Source: an uncultured Gemmataceae bacterium (GTDB taxonomy: Bacteria; Planctomycetota; Planctomycetia; Gemmatales; Gemmataceae). From it: DNA of 64,000 nt. A program made the translations under genes and the position numbers. The stretch is taken from positions 62,001-126,000 of the forward strand of contig CALDUY010000027.1 of the NCBI GenBank assembly GCA_937923405.1, written 5' to 3'. Positions within the stretch are counted from its first letter, which is position 1. Each line of letters opens with the position of its first letter. Shown here one piece after another: positions 18,493 to 27,500 of the stretch. The notes under the pieces were generated by a model. That model did not search any database. It was not told the origin of the DNA and saw nothing but the letters and a program-made list of their open reading frames with translations.

Positions 18493-19524
18493 TCAAAATC
18501 TCGCAGTCGACTCTGGTTGGCAGTGCGGGCAGAACAGACCGGCCTCCAACTGAGTCGTCGGCCCAGCACCGGCGGCGGGATCGAACTGTTCGCCGGACAA
18601 CAGACGGCGAACGTCTCGCTGCCAGGTGCTGCGATCGACCAGATACATTCCGCCGCGTGCCCCGTCGAAGGCGCAATTCCAGGCGGCGAGGGCCATGCCG
18701 AACCGCAGCGCGTCGCGAACCTGCTCGGCAGTCCGTGTCCGAAAAGTTCGACCCAGGCGGTGCAGAAAGCCTGCCGTACACCAGTCGCCGGAGCCACCTG
18801 TATCGCGTACTTGAGGGATCGGAATAGCCGGTAAATACTGCCATGTTCCCGAGGGCCACTCGCGATAACGCAGCCCGTCGCCGCCCAGCGTTTCGATCAC
18901 CAGCGACGGTCCCACGATGGGCCGGCTATCCGCCAAGCCAGCGAGTCGCTCTCGCGAGTACTTCAGCACATCGGCGACGGCCAACGCCTCGTCAAGCTGG
19001 CTTTCCGGACCAGCGTAATTGGGTTCATAGACCACCAACGCCGCCTGTTGGCGGCAGTGGTGCGCCAGACGAAGACTGCCCGGCGAGTCGCGATCGAAGA
19101 AGAACACGTCGGCGCGAGGGACTCGACCCAGGCGTTGTTCGACCCGTTCCAACGGCACGGGTTCATAGTACTGCAAGCGTCCGCCACACCAGGGACACTC
19201 CGACGAGAAGGCATGCTCGCCGTTCCGAATCTGATGGACGATAATCGGAGTTTGTTGATCGGAATAGGTCTCGAGAAGGTCGAGACGTACTCCCCAGCGG
19301 CGCAAGTCGGCCAAATAGCGCCGCCCTGGTTCGTCGGTGCCGATGTCGGTCAGTGGATAGGCCAACCAACCCAGACAGGCGAGGTTGGTCAACACGTTAC
19401 CACAGGTGCCGCCGGCCTGAGCGCGAATCGTCGCGTCGCCGCTCTTGACCACCACGTCCAGCGTCAGTCGACCCGTTCCCACGACGACGGCGGGTTCGGG
19501 CGGCGGCGCGAACGGATCGATCAC
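18493..19524 (-). CDS. PfkB-family sugar/nucleoside kinase-like protein
   Basis: The product has 343 residues. PfkB-fold landmarks: an N-terminal strand GTGRLTLDVVV, the substrate-side glycine motif AGGTCGNVLTNLACLGW, and the catalytic/anion-hole motif DTGGSGDWCTAGFL (canonical DTxGAGD; the Asp is the base). Two CxxC pairs are unusual: CPWCGGRL in the lid region (about residue 120) and CPHC near the C-terminus, possibly binding zinc. The start is the GTG at 19524, which overlaps the TGA of the upstream gene (GTGA). The frame's longer ATG at 19581 would lie inside that gene. The sugar substrate is unknown. It is coupled to the Cys-rich 110-residue protein. Confidence 0.82.
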   Translation of the reverse strand: MIDPFAPPPEPAVVVGTGRLTLDVVVKSGDATIRAQAGGTCGNVLTNLACLGWLAYPLTDIGTDEPGRRYLADLRRWGVRLDLLETYSDQQTPIIVHQIRNGEHAFSSECPWCGGRLQYYEPVPLERVEQRLGRVPRADVFFFDRDSPGSLRLAHHCRQQAALVVYEPNYAGPESQLDEALAVADVLKYSRERLAGLADSRPIVGPSLVIETLGGDGLRYREWPSGTWQYLPAIPIPQVRDTGGSGDWCTAGFLHRLGRTFRTRTAEQVRDALRFGMALAAWNCAFDGARGGMYLVDRSTWQRDVRRLLSGEQFDPAAGAGPTTQLEAGLFCPHCQPESTARF

Positions 19525-19853
19525 AGCGGATACTCCTCTAGCGGAATGCCCAGCGAGGGAATTGCCTGCAAACGCCGCCAACCGGCGGTAATGCGTTGCT
19601 CCTCAGCGCGGACAAACTCGACGTCGAGATGCTGCTTACCGAACGGGCTGTCGTAGTTCACTGGGGAAAAGTCCGGATCGACGATGTACTGAGCGCGTTC
19701 GGCGTTACAGCGAATGTGTCGTTCACGGCGGCGCGGCAACTCGGCGGCGTCTAGTTCGCCCAGCACGAACGCCAGGTACAGGTCGGATTCGGTGATCGCT
19801 TCGACCTCGCGACCGCAGACCTCGCAGAGATAGCCCTCCTCGCAGCGCGCCAT
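19521..19853 (-). CDS. Cys-containing hypothetical protein coupled to the PfkB kinase
   Basis: The product has 110 residues. The N-terminus holds a possible zinc knuckle (CEEGYLCEVCGREVEAI; CxxxxxCxxC) and a fourth Cys occurs in HIRCNAERAQYI. The rest is charged and probably helical. No family was recognised. The stop overlaps the GTG start of the PfkB-like gene by 4 bases, so the two are translated together and probably act together. Upstream, 18 bases separate it from the DUF985 gene on the same strand, so the operon may have three genes. Confidence 0.7.
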   Translation of the reverse strand: MARCEEGYLCEVCGREVEAITESDLYLAFVLGELDAAELPRRRERHIRCNAERAQYIVDPDFSPVNYDSPFGKQHLDVEFVRAEEQRITAGWRRLQAIPSLGIPLEEYPL

Positions 19854-19871
19854 GATCGCACTCCCAGGAAA

Positions 19872-20372
19872 TCAGCTGACGCGAGTCAACCGCTCAATCA
19901 CCGTAGTCAGATGGGGATACAGGGCCAACAGCTCGGCTCGCGAAGGCATCTCGAAGTCGGCGAAGTCGAACCCGGGCCACACCGTACAGCCGACCAGGCT
20001 AAAGTGGTTCGGTTCGTCCACCGTGGCGGCGAAGAGCCAACCGGCGGGTACGACGGCCTGCGGCTCACGTCCTTCGGACAATCCCAGGGCAAGCGTCGAA
20101 TAGTGTCCCTCGGGTGAGATCAGATGCAAGGTGATCGGCGAGCCGGTGTAGTAGTGCCAGCCTTCGTCCTGACGAATCCGATGCAGAGCAGAAAAATCGT
20201 CTCCTTCGAGCAAATAGTAGATCATCGTCGCCAGCGCTCGCTGCCCGCCGAAGCGAGGCGGAAGGTGTTCGGCAGACAGCTGTTCCGTCGAGCGGTAGGT
20301 TTCCCGAAACCAACCGCCTTCTGGGTGAGGCCGTAATTTTAGTCGCTCGACCCACTGTTTTGACTCGGTCAT
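19872..20372 (-). CDS. DUF985 cupin-domain protein
   Basis: The product has 166 residues and matches the DUF985 (Cupin_5) family over its length: HPEGGWFRETYRS near the N-terminus, TMIYYLLEGDDFSALHRI, DEGWHYYTGSPITLHLISPEG, VPAGWLFAA, and FSLVGCTVWPGFDFADFEM at the end. It has a single cupin barrel with the possible metal-site histidines in the LHRI and EGWHYY segments. The biochemical role of the family is not established. The start at 20372 gives the family-typical N-terminus and is preferred to 20417. Probably the first gene of the operon with the 110-residue and PfkB-like genes. Confidence 0.88.
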   Translation of the reverse strand: MTESKQWVERLKLRPHPEGGWFRETYRSTEQLSAEHLPPRFGGQRALATMIYYLLEGDDFSALHRIRQDEGWHYYTGSPITLHLISPEGHYSTLALGLSEGREPQAVVPAGWLFAATVDEPNHFSLVGCTVWPGFDFADFEMPSRAELLALYPHLTTVIERLTRVS

Positions 20373-20411
20373 ACTGGCCACCTTCCATAGGATAATCCGA
20401 GGAGGCCGAAC

Positions 20412-21161
20412 ATGCATGTCTCAAGGACGATTCTAGTTTGCCTAGCGACCGTGGGTCAGCCGGACAAGACCGAGACCGATCCGCTGGTGATCGATGCGCG
20501 ACGGATTCTGAACACCATCCTAGAGTCGGCGCGCACCAACCGTTCAGACAACAACGATGAGCTGACGTCACGTTACCTCCGGGCGGCGGCGGCGGCGGCG
20601 AGCAAGCTGCCGGAGAAACGCGCAGTGCCGGCCTTCGCCCTGGCTCTGGGGGTGGCCCTGGATCGGTCGGAGCAGATGCGTAAGAACATTGTTGTTCGCT
20701 CCACCTGGACGCAGGTCGAAAGTGACAGTGAACGCAAGCATCGCTTAGCGATTCTAGGCACACCGACTATCCACGCTCGGCAGGATTTGGCGCAGCACTT
20801 CGGGGTTTCAATGGCCTTGGCAGCGATCCTGGGTGCGACCAAGGCGGAAATGGCGGGTCTGCTCAAGGAATTGCTCGATGCTGAGGAGGGAGGCTCGGGC
20901 TTCAGCTTCGCCGATCACGCGGCCAATCTGTCAGGCATCGAACTGATCCGCTGGCTGACCGAGAAGCCGACTCGCTTGGCGAACCTGGCCAAGCAGTTCG
21001 ACATTGGCGACTTTGTTCTTGCTCCCAAAGGCTTACCCGAGGGGTTAAGCCGTGCTGAGTTTGAAAAGCGCTTCGGCAACGCCCGCGATGTGCGATATCG
21101 CTCCATGCGTGATGACATGGTGAACAAGATCAAGAAACTCCCCGGTTACAAGAAAGAATGA
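20412..21161 (+). CDS. Hypothetical protein, 249 residues
   Basis: No known domain was recognised. After a short hydrophobic N-terminus (ILVCLATVG, too short for a confident signal peptide) the protein is helical, with an Ala-rich segment (RAAAAAASKLP). The central part (SMALAAILGATKAEMAGLLKE then FSFADHAANLSGIELIRWL) and the C-terminal FEKRFGNARDVRYRSMRDDM are well-formed, and it ends in a basic tail (KIKKLPGYKKE). It starts 39 bases from the divergent DUF985 start. It could be secreted or periplasmic; function unknown. Confidence 0.7.
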   Translation: MHVSRTILVCLATVGQPDKTETDPLVIDARRILNTILESARTNRSDNNDELTSRYLRAAAAAASKLPEKRAVPAFALALGVALDRSEQMRKNIVVRSTWTQVESDSERKHRLAILGTPTIHARQDLAQHFGVSMALAAILGATKAEMAGLLKELLDAEEGGSGFSFADHAANLSGIELIRWLTEKPTRLANLAKQFDIGDFVLAPKGLPEGLSRAEFEKRFGNARDVRYRSMRDDMVNKIKKLPGYKKE

Positions 21162-21264
21162 ATTTGGGGTATTGACAACTCGTCGTCGATCTGCTGGCAT
21201 GCTTTGTGCTAGCTACAGATGGAGGCTCACTCGGAGACGATCAGTACGGCACGGAGACCATGCG

Positions 21265-21462
21265 ATGATGCTAGAGCAGCGAGTCCCACTGGAAGTGGCT
21301 CTGGAGCGACAAATGCCAGGGGAAATCGTCGAACTGGATCTGTTCCTGACCAGCTACCAAGTAGCCCGGTTGGAGGAACTGGCCAGCCGCGAAGGCATTA
21401 CTATCGCTCAGTATTTGCGCAGGAAGCTCCGCGACTGCATTGACGAAGAAATGGAAGTCTGA
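21265..21462 (+). CDS. Small hypothetical protein, possibly ribbon-helix-helix
   Basis: The product has 65 residues. The C-terminal part (VELDLFLTSYQVARLEELAS then REGITIAQYLRRKLRDCIDE) has the strand-helix-helix pattern of small RHH DNA-binding proteins, but without a diagnostic motif. The first of two adjacent ATG codons (21265, 21268) was taken. No toxin-like partner is adjacent, so this need not be an antitoxin. The assignment is weak; the coding status is supported by GC-rich third positions. Confidence 0.5.
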   Translation: MMLEQRVPLEVALERQMPGEIVELDLFLTSYQVARLEELASREGITIAQYLRRKLRDCIDEEMEV

Positions 21463-21514
21463 ACGACCAAAGTCGGCGAGCGAGCAGCTCGGCGCGCTCG
21501 CCGAAACAACTACA

Positions 21515-24500
21515 TCACAGACCAAATCGGAAGAAGAACTCACTCACTTCCAGTAACTGACGAATCGTTTGCAAGGTTTGCGTGCTGTTCACCGCTGCAT
21601 TCAGTTCCCCAGGAGTTGGATCGCGCCGAAACAGATCTTTGTAGTACTCGGTGATGAGCTGGGCCCGGAAGGCTGCGGTCAAGGGCAAGATCGGCGAACC
21701 GAACATCACCCCGAGGACCGTTTCTTCGCTCTGGCCTTGCAACAGGCGATTGACTAAAGGCGTCGCCTCGGCTGGGGTGGGGTTGCGTCCGAAGAAGATC
21801 TGGAACCACCAACGCACTAGCTGGGTTCGCCCTTCGACCGAGCTTTCCAGAGAGCGAACCACGGCCAATCGTCCCTGCGTGTTTAAAATCTGCACCCAGT
21901 AGTCGACTTCAGCTCGCGTGGGATTGCGTCCGAGGATGTGACGGAATAAAGCCGTGATGTAATTGCTTGAGACGTTAATCCCCACTACGGTGGTAATGTT
22001 GCGGTACTGATAATTCACTGCCCGGTTGGCGGCGTAGCTGACCTGAATTAGTCCACTACGCGGGCCGGCTGGGAAGTTTCTGATCAGGCCGCCGCCCGAC
22101 TGGTCGATGGTCTGGAGCGAGTTAGCTCCAACTCCGCCGTCGACCTGCAAACCTCGGGGCAGATTATTCCGTCCCACGAAGACGCGGAAGGCATCGTTGC
22201 CGCCGACGCCGCGGACCAGGGTGGAAGTGGCACCCACGCCCAGGACGCGGATCAGGTCGTGCCCCGCTCCCGTGGTGACGGTCAGTGTGCCGAAGCGGCC
22301 ACCGGTGGCCAGGTAGTTGATCCGCCAACCCTGACTGGCGACAAACTTCGACGCGACATTGTAGAACGTGGCCACGGGGTTTCGTGCGTCGTTGATGAAC
22401 AACGAGTTGACGCCGGTGCCGGCATCAATGGTTAGGAAGCCGACCAGTTGGTTCCGCAACGCCGTTTCGCTGGCAATGGCCAGAACATCGTTGCCGTCTC
22501 CCGTGTTGATCAACGTGGGACCAGCCGTGCTGGTGATGGTGACGGCGTCGTTGCCTCCACCTGTGTTCAGAAACACCCCGCGACTGAAGTTGCCGCCCGT
22601 GGCTCCGTAGTCGATGACGAAATTCTTACCGCCCAGAATTTGCGACTTCGTTAGTAGGATATTCTGGTCGGTGTTGGTGCCGTTGGCCTGAACGGTCAGA
22701 CGGTTGTTCCCTGGTCCGCCCTGGATGGTCACGAGACCGGGTACGCTGGTGAACTCGTCGTCGCCGGCCCCGCCCACGAGTAGTACCACTCGGCCCGGCA
22801 AGAGAGCATTGACGAACAGATCATCCGGAGCCGGATCGTTCCCAAAGGCGTTGTCTCCGGACAGCATGACCCCGGCCAATGTCGTGTCGGCTGCATCCAA
22901 TTCGTTCAGGGTGAGCGTCTGGAAACCATCGCCGCCGCGAACCGTCAGCAGCGTGAAGCCGCCGAAGACCACGTCGGTGAATCCACCGTTGCCCTCGATG
23001 AGCGAGAGACCATTGTTGGGAGTGCCATCGTCGCCGACGGTGATCGCCTTGGCTTTGACCAAAGTGGCATCGGCGAGCAACGACTCATTGAAGCCGAAGC
23101 CCTGGAACTCCAGTCGACTCAGCCCGTCGAAGGAGAATCGCAGCAGATTCCCCAGCTCGACATTGCCGCCTGGTCGGCCCGTTGCCAGATCCGCATAGTA
23201 GCTCACTTCACCTGCCAACGTCGCGTTGGAGAAGAAGGTATCCAGCAGGGTTGTGCCACCCTTGATGTTCAAGCCAACGTTCGGCACCTGGAACGTGCCC
23301 GCCGGTAGCTTTGACGACGTATCGTGCGAGCCGATCGCCGTGCCCGACAGCGCGAGGGGATTCTCCAGCGAGAAGTTGGTTCGATCACTGGAGCCAGCCA
23401 GCGAGATCGACCGCACACTCGGCACGTTGATCGCGAAGTAGTTGAGGTTCGCCGGATTGCCGTCCTGACCCGCGTCGATCTGTAACGTCGTACCGCCGTT
23501 TGTCGTTCGCAAGCGGATGGCGTCGGCATTGGCGTTGCCGTTGGCAAACGGCACGCCGTTCAGGGCGGCCTGGGCCAGGTCCAGCAGTAGATCGAACTTC
23601 CCGTTGGTGACGTTCAGATTCTCGATCGAGATCAGTTGCACGTCCTGACCCGTGAGTAGCGACATCGTCGCGGTGTTGCGTTCGGTGATCTGCAACACGT
23701 TGCCCACGAACCCGGTCAGGTTGAGATTCGCCACGTCGCCGGGCTGCGTCTCCGGAGCGAAGCCGTTCACCGAGATCGGTGTGACCAGCGACGGACTGAA
23801 GGTGAAGGTGTCGGCATCGCTGTTGCCTCGCAGTAGCGCGCCGGCGGGGGCGATCAGCGAGGCCCCCGAGACGCTGAGCAGGCCACCCACTCCAGCGTCG
23901 GCGTTGCCGGCATCGACTTCCAGCAAAATCGTGCCGAGGCCGGAAGTCTCCAGCGTGGCCTGGGCAGCAACGGTCAGATCATCACCGGCCCGCACCGCGA
24001 TGTTGCCGCCGTTGGTCGTGATTGTCGTGGTGCCCAGTATCAGTATCGACTGCCCCTGTGTCACCTGATCGACTGTCTCCAGGGTGATGTTGTCCGTGGG
24101 GGTCGAGATCGACTCGACGACGACCAAGGCACCGACGACCTTGACCTCGATCGCGCCAGAAGTCGTGACGGTGATTCCCTCGTTCGAGGCCTCGACCCCG
24201 CCAACAGTCAAATCCCCGGTGTTGTGGAGGAAGACCCCGCCAGTCTCCGTCGAGGCTTCGACGAAATTCGCCTGGGTTCGCACCGGATCGCTGGGCGTGC
24301 CGATGCCTGTCCTGGCTCGGAGCAACAACGCGTTCGCCTGGTACAGCCCCTCGACCGTCGCCGTGATCGTCGAGCCGGAGGCCAGCACCAGCAGGTTCGT
24401 GCCGACCGAGAGTTTACCAATCGACTCGATCCCCTCGGAAGCGGAGTCCGGAGTCCGGATCAACAGGTTGGTTGCGACCGTGCCCTGATCGGTGGTGACC

Positions 24501-27500
24501 AGGCCAGAGCCATCGCTTCGCCCAATAATGACGAGCGTGAAGCTGCCCTGGATCGCCTGCAGGCTATTGGCGTCGATCACCAGTTTGGAGGCATCGTCCG
24601 TGATACCACCGACGAGGATGTCGCGATTCGCTGTCGTTGGCTGAATGAACAACTCAGAATTGCCGGTGACCAGCGTGCCGGGTTGGAACAACAGTCGCTG
24701 GGTGTTGAGGATGATGTTGCCGGTGTCAGCAAACAGCTGACTACTGTTTTCCAGCCGGATGCCGAACGCCTGGTTGTCGTCGGGAATGGTCGCGGTGATT
24801 GTCACCAGGCTGGTGCCCGCTCCGCCGAGGGAGGCCGAATCGTCGAGGAACAGAGCGGCCAGGTTCGGCCCTGGAGCAACAACGGTAGCCAGAAGAGTGA
24901 GATCGCCGCTGGGTGAGCTGATCTTGCTGGTGGCTCCGGAGATCCACACGCCAATATGATTGCCGCCCGTGCCGACGCCGCCCGTGCCGGTGACCTGCAA
25001 CGTGCCGGGGCCGCCCACCGTGATGACGCCGCCATCTGAAACGACGACGCCGCCATTCTGGGCCGAATCGCCGGAACCCCCGCCGGTTCCGTTCACTTGG
25101 ACGGGACCACCCGACGAAGCGATGAGCGAATTGGCTCCTACGACGAAGACGCCGTAGTTGTCGTTGCCGCCGCCCGCTCCGCCCTGGCCGGTCACCGTGA
25201 CCGAACCGTTGCCTCCTGCGGTGATAACTGCTCCGTTCAGAACGAGCACGCCGTAGTTGTCACTGCCCAAGCCTGTGCCGTTGCCGGTTCCCGTGACGGT
25301 GACGTTGCCTCCCCCGGAAGAAATCTTCGTGTTCGCGCCATCGAGAGCGACACCGTGGTTGTTGCTGCCGCTGCCCACGCCCGCGGTGCCAGTGATCGAG
25401 ACCGGCCCTGTGCCTGTGGCTTGGATCACCACTCCAGCCACGATGAGTACGCCTGGATTGTCGCTGCCGGTGCCTGTACCCTTTCCGACGATGGTTAACG
25501 CGCCGTTCTCGGTGAGGATCTGGGTTCCGGCGTTGGCGAGGAACGCGCCGCCGTTGCTGTCGCTGCCCAGACCACCCTGACCGTCGATGTGGATGGTGCC
25601 GTTGTCCGTGGTTTGAATAATGCTGCCATCAACAATCACCACACCGTAGGCCAAGGCAGTGGTCGCGTTGCTGGTGCCAACGATAGAGATGGACCCTGCG
25701 CCCGCATCCAGAGTCGCGTTGGCGATGGTGACGCCGTCGGGCTGAGCGTTGGAACCGGTGCCCACCACGTTGATGAAGACGCCAATCCCGTTGCTGTTGG
25801 AGAGGAGAGCGTTGTTGTTGATCACCACGCCGCCTTGTCCTTCCAGGGCGATCGTCAAGGTTTGGTCGGTCGACGTGTTGGTGACGTTGGCCGAGACGGT
25901 CAGAAGATCTCCCGCCACCAGGGTGATCAAGTCGGGACTCGCGACGGAATCGCCGACGCCGCTGATGCTCAGATCCAGTGACGATTGAATCAGGATGTCG
26001 CCGCTGGTCAGCACCTTCACGCCGGTCAGTGGGCCGATAATCGGATGCGGAGTGACGCCGCCGAGGTTCACATCGCCGGTGTTGTTGAGGAAGATGCCGC
26101 CCGTGTCGGTCTCGGCTTCGAGATTGGCCGTGCTGATCTCCAACGGATTGTCGGACCTGCCGATGCCGTTCGACGCTTTCAGAGCCACGGCCAGCGAGGT
26201 GAGGTTGAGCGGCGCGGTGTTGCCGTTGAGAATCGCGCCGTTGTTGGCCCGCAACGATACGGTCCCGTTGGGAGCGTTCAACTCGTCCAGCACCAGATCG
26301 CCGATCACGCTAATGGCCAGATCTGTGCCAGGGGTGAGCGTGCCGTCTAACACGACACCGCCCTTCGCGTCTAGGTCGTTGAAGCCCGCGTGAATGTAGA
26401 GGAAAGTGCTGGATTGCACCTTCGAGCCAGTATTCAGAACCACGTCATCGCCGGCCAGCAGGGTGACACTGCCGCCCGTGGACTGCACCGTAACGCCCGC
26501 GGCCACGGTCAGATCGTCGGCAAAGGTCGGGGCATCGTTGATCTCTCCCGCGGTCAGGGAGATGGATCCACCCATAATGAGATCTGCTAACACCGAGAAA
26601 GGACTCGAAGCCAGAATCGTCGCGGCTCCGTCACCTTTGCCGCCCACGATCGTTGTGCCAAAGACGGGGCCGATGCTGGTGAGGTTCAACGCGCCGGTGT
26701 TGTTCAGCTCGATGCCGCCGGTGCCGACGTTGAATGCCAGATTGGTGATGCTGGTTTCCAGGGCATCGTCGACACCGGCTCCGCTTCCAGCGCTGAGCAG
26801 CAGCGAACCAGCCGTCACGTTCGTCGCCGAGCCGTTGCCATCGAGAATTGCACCCGTAGCGGAGAGGAAAACGCTGTCATTTGCAGCGCTGACCACGCCC
26901 AGTGTCAGATTGCCACCCAGCGCTCGCAGCCGCAGATTCCGCCCGGTTCCGCCCGCTGTGACGCTGACCGCGTTCAGATTCGCCCCAGCATCAATCAGGA
27001 TCACGCCATCGATTGTGCTGGCCAGAGTGACGATCAGATCATCGCTGTCCGCCACCCAGATACCCGGCGTCGGCGCACCAGAAAACGGTCCCGCTCCCGT
27101 GGTCTGGGCTATCAGTGAAGTCGCTGTCGAATCGATCTGAGCTACCGCGCCAGGTTGGCCGATGGACCGGAACGCGCTTAGAGTCAGCACGTTCGCAGTG
27201 ACGACCGTGGCGTTGTTGCCGTCGTCAAAAATGTTCCCCGACGTCGCCGTCACCGTGACATCGCCCGCCGCGCCAGCGTTGATTGTGGTGATCGTCACGT
27301 CGCCGGTGTCGACCGTCAAGTCGATGAAGTTGGCCGGTGAACTGGTCGAAGAGACGACGCTGGTCACGATGGTATTACCACCCGTGGTGATGCGGATCGA
27401 GCCATTGGCCGTACTGACGCTCGTCAGAGTTACTCCATCGAGTTCGTCGATCTCGATGTTTCCATCAGCCAGCACATTGGCGCTGAGCGAATCGACCTTG

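Noticed and set aside
21172-21264. N-terminal extension of the 65-residue protein
   Set aside because: Adds an Arg-rich leader without protein-like pattern; the adjacent ATG pair at 21265/21268 is a better start.
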